Positions 62,133 through 64,000 of a stretch of 64,000 nucleotides of DNA are shown piece after piece. Origin of the DNA: Methanobrevibacter sp. Lineage in GTDB: Archaea > Methanobacteriota > Methanobacteria > Methanobacteriales > Methanobacteriaceae. A model generated the notes under the pieces. That model saw only the letters and a list, made by a program, of their open reading frames with translations. It was not told where the DNA came from and ran no database searches. The stretch lies in NCBI RefSeq assembly GCF_030539555.1, contig NZ_JAUNXX010000001.1, positions 53,804-117,803 on the forward strand, read 5' to 3'. Both the position numbers and the translations under genes were made by a program. Within the stretch, counting starts at the first letter, position 1; every line of letters begins with the position of its first letter.

Positions 62133-62144
62133 TTTTAAACCTCC

Positions 62145-64000
62145 TTAATTAAGTTCAACAAAGTCATTGTTGATTTTAACTTTATTGTTTGCAATCATTA
62201 AATCCAAGACACTGTTTATTCTATCGGAAGTCTTTTTGGAAGTGGATTTGAAACCGAAGTTGCGTGATGCTTCTTTTGCAATCTGTTTTGTGGTTAAATT
62301 CTGTTTGTAAAGCAGTACCAGCTCAATATTTTTAGAAATTTCCTCATCTGAAATCAGTTCGATGTTCGGTTTATTCCTTTTTCTGATGACAACATTATTG
62401 TTAGTTGCATCATATAAAAAGTCACCTATTCTGATAATATCTCCTGAGTTTTCTGCTTCATCAATAGCTGCATTTACTGCTTTTTTCAAATTAGACCCTG
62501 CTCTTTTGATATGGCAGCTATCCTTAACTCTTTTTACTACTTCATTAACATGGATAGGTCCTTCGATATCCACAATATTATTAATTGACTTGGCCACTTC
62601 ACCAGCAGGTTTTTTGTACAAGTCATCGGATGAGCTTAAACCTATATCATCAGCTTCAACATATTCTATAATGTTGTCTTCAAGCTTACTTTTGCCGGGA
62701 AGCTTTTTATCATCAAATGATTTTAAAGTATTGTTATTCTGATATCTTTCTTTTTCGATTTCCCTGTAATCGTCATTGGCAGACTGAATAATATCTTCAA
62801 GGGTTTGGTCCTTGATTTCTTCTCTTCTGTGATGCTCATGGGCTGTGACAATGACATTATCATCACTGGCCAATTCTTTTTCAAGAGCTTCCATCATGAG
62901 TTCCTTTTCTATTCTTTTTTCTTCCATCTCAGCAAAGGTCATTTCCTCTTCTTTTTCGATTATAAGATGTGAATCATCGTCACTTGGTCTGCTCAGGTAA
63001 TCTTCAATATTGTAGTCCTCGGTCCTGTCAACTACAGAAACATAATCGACATGAGTCGGATTTTCTATTTCTTTTAGAGATTTGTTGATATATTTCATGT
63101 CTTTTTTAATTCCCCTAATGGAATCCCTGACGGACCTAGGTTTTTCATCATCATAATAGAAATTGTTTTTTCTAAGCTTGCTTCTCACATCATTGGAACC
63201 TTGATAGTATGTGACTCCATCTCCAGGAGTTTCACTGCTGCTTTCCGGAGTAATTATCACTTCATCAGGTTCATCATCAATTTCCTGTGTGATTGCATCA
63301 ATGTTTGGCCTTTGAACATCTGCATTGTTCTCTTTAATAATTTCAGTTTCACTGTCATTGTCCAATTCATCGCTATCAAATATGCCATCCATGAACTCTT
63401 CCATGGCTTTATCAACAATTCTTGTTGCTTCATCATGGATTTCTTTTCCAAAATCAAGTGATTCATCGTTCAATACATTGAGTTCGTCATTTTCAAATTC
63501 ACCTTTTGGGGTTGGCCTTTCCAAATCAAATTCCCCGAAGTCATTTTCATCATAAGAGATGTCATTGCTTAAATCTGGCAATTCATCATTGAAAATATTA
63601 AGTTCCTCTTCACCTTTAACGATTTCAGCTTCAACAACAAATTCATCCTTAGGCGCCGGTTTGTGCAACGGTTCCTCACCTTCTTCAATGACTTCTCCAC
63701 GAACTGTTTCAATTTCTTCAGGTTCCAATTGTGAATCGGCATGGATAACATCTGAAATAAATGAGTCAAACTTATCTTTCATTTTTGATTTGCCGGACTT
63801 GTGAGGTTTATCTATGCTGTTGTGTGATAATTCACTACCCTCATCTTCATCGCCTGATTCCTTAATTGGCTCATCGTTGCTGTGGTCAACATAAATATAA
63901 TCATCATCAGAACCCAAATCAACTTTATCATCATATTCCCGATCGGATTCATCTTTAACATCCGATTTTAGCTCATTTTCAAATTCTTCATGAGCAATAC
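62145..64000 (-). CDS. Large acidic protein with DUF3320-like C-terminus (N-terminus outside window)
   Basis: 618 codons visible; the frame remains open to base 64000. The visible N-terminal part is low complexity, Asp/Glu-rich (DEPIKESGDEDEGSELSH). The last 190 residues include EGPIHVNEVVKRVKDSC and IRIGDFLYDATNNN, a segment like DUF3320, often at the end of large SF1 helicase proteins. A final winged-helix-like stretch (NLTTKQIAKEASRNF) follows. The helicase core, if present, is off the edge. A TTG at 63917 is not the true start. Confidence 0.65.
   Translation of the reverse strand, partial: IAHEEFENELKSDVKDESDREYDDKVDLGSDDDYIYVDHSNDEPIKESGDEDEGSELSHNSIDKPHKSGKSKMKDKFDSFISDVIHADSQLEPEEIETVRGEVIEEGEEPLHKPAPKDEFVVEAEIVKGEEELNIFNDELPDLSNDISYDENDFGEFDLERPTPKGEFENDELNVLNDESLDFGKEIHDEATRIVDKAMEEFMDGIFDSDELDNDSETEIIKENNADVQRPNIDAITQEIDDEPDEVIITPESSSETPGDGVTYYQGSNDVRSKLRKNNFYYDDEKPRSVRDSIRGIKKDMKYINKSLKEIENPTHVDYVSVVDRTEDYNIEDYLSRPSDDDSHLIIEKEEEMTFAEMEEKRIEKELMMEALEKELASDDNVIVTAHEHHRREEIKDQTLEDIIQSANDDYREIEKERYQNNNTLKSFDDKKLPGKSKLEDNIIEYVEADDIGLSSSDDLYKKPAGEVAKSINNIVDIEGPIHVNEVVKRVKDSCHIKRAGSNLKKAVNAAIDEAENSGDIIRIGDFLYDATNNNVVIRKRNKPNIELISDEEISKNIELVLLYKQNLTTKQIAKEASRNFGFKSTSKKTSDRINSVLDLMIANNKVKINNDFVELN

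Overview
The window looks like chromosome from a host-associated methanogen of the order Methanobacteriales, most likely genus Methanobrevibacter. The evidence is the AT-rich composition, the archaeal signals (TATA boxes, GGTG/GGAG ribosome sites, U-rich terminators) and the gene set: mch (methenyl-H4MPT cyclohydrolase), mptG (methanopterin synthesis), atwA (methyl-CoM reductase component A2), cfbC (F430 synthesis), transcription factor S and geranylgeranyl reductase. Very large adhesin-like proteins plus a bile salt hydrolase point to an animal gut or rumen. The species cannot be fixed from the sequence alone.

Layout. 1-17 kb: a giant beta-helix adhesin running off the left edge, a nadV-bile salt hydrolase pair, three tandem rubrerythrins, a DUF4013 membrane protein, mch and a second adhesin. 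17-24 kb: an Ig-like anchored protein, a HEAT-repeat protein, a nitroreductase, a ClC transporter, an apparently frameshifted MGMT-like gene, and an Rpn/PD-(D/E)XK nuclease gene followed by a free-standing duplicate of its C-terminus. 24-29 kb: transcription factor S, then an envelope set (ExbB/TolQ-like channel, DUF2149, DUF2162) beside an exported FmdE-like protein. 29-38 kb: paaK-ACT, an MFS carrier, an old-yellow-enzyme homologue, mptG, a zinc-hydrolase-like protein, ferritin, NudC, a PatB-type lyase and a nitroreductase. 38-45.5 kb: accessory DNA with decayed coding sequence, a protein with paired GTATAC operators, two iron-sulfur-flavoprotein-like paralogues, a radical SAM/SPASM enzyme, serS, an HxlR regulator and a small Cys-rich peptide. 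45.5-64 kb: an ArsC-like protein, HAD phosphatase, acyltransferase, MFS, the purF-U32-cfbC-ogt run, the ferredoxin-GGR-galE run, atwA-usp, uvrC and a DUF3320-type protein running off the right edge.

The two most interesting systems are: (1) a probable ribosomally made, radical-SAM-modified peptide system (61-aa Cys-rich precursor at 44548-44733, SPASM enzyme at 40941-41963, HxlR regulator at 44002-44373), in which precursor and enzyme promoters share a GTNAC-N6-GTNAC inverted repeat at the same distance from their TATA boxes although serS lies between them; and (2) an Rpn-type nuclease with a strong internal ribosome site in front of its last 75 codons and a second, free-standing gene for the same 75-residue segment, matching the intragenic-antitoxin arrangement reported for E. 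coli rpn genes.

Many genes on the minus strand end in hairpins that contain the stop codon and are followed by T tracts, which looks like a general termination style here. All calls come from reading the sequence; no similarity search was run.
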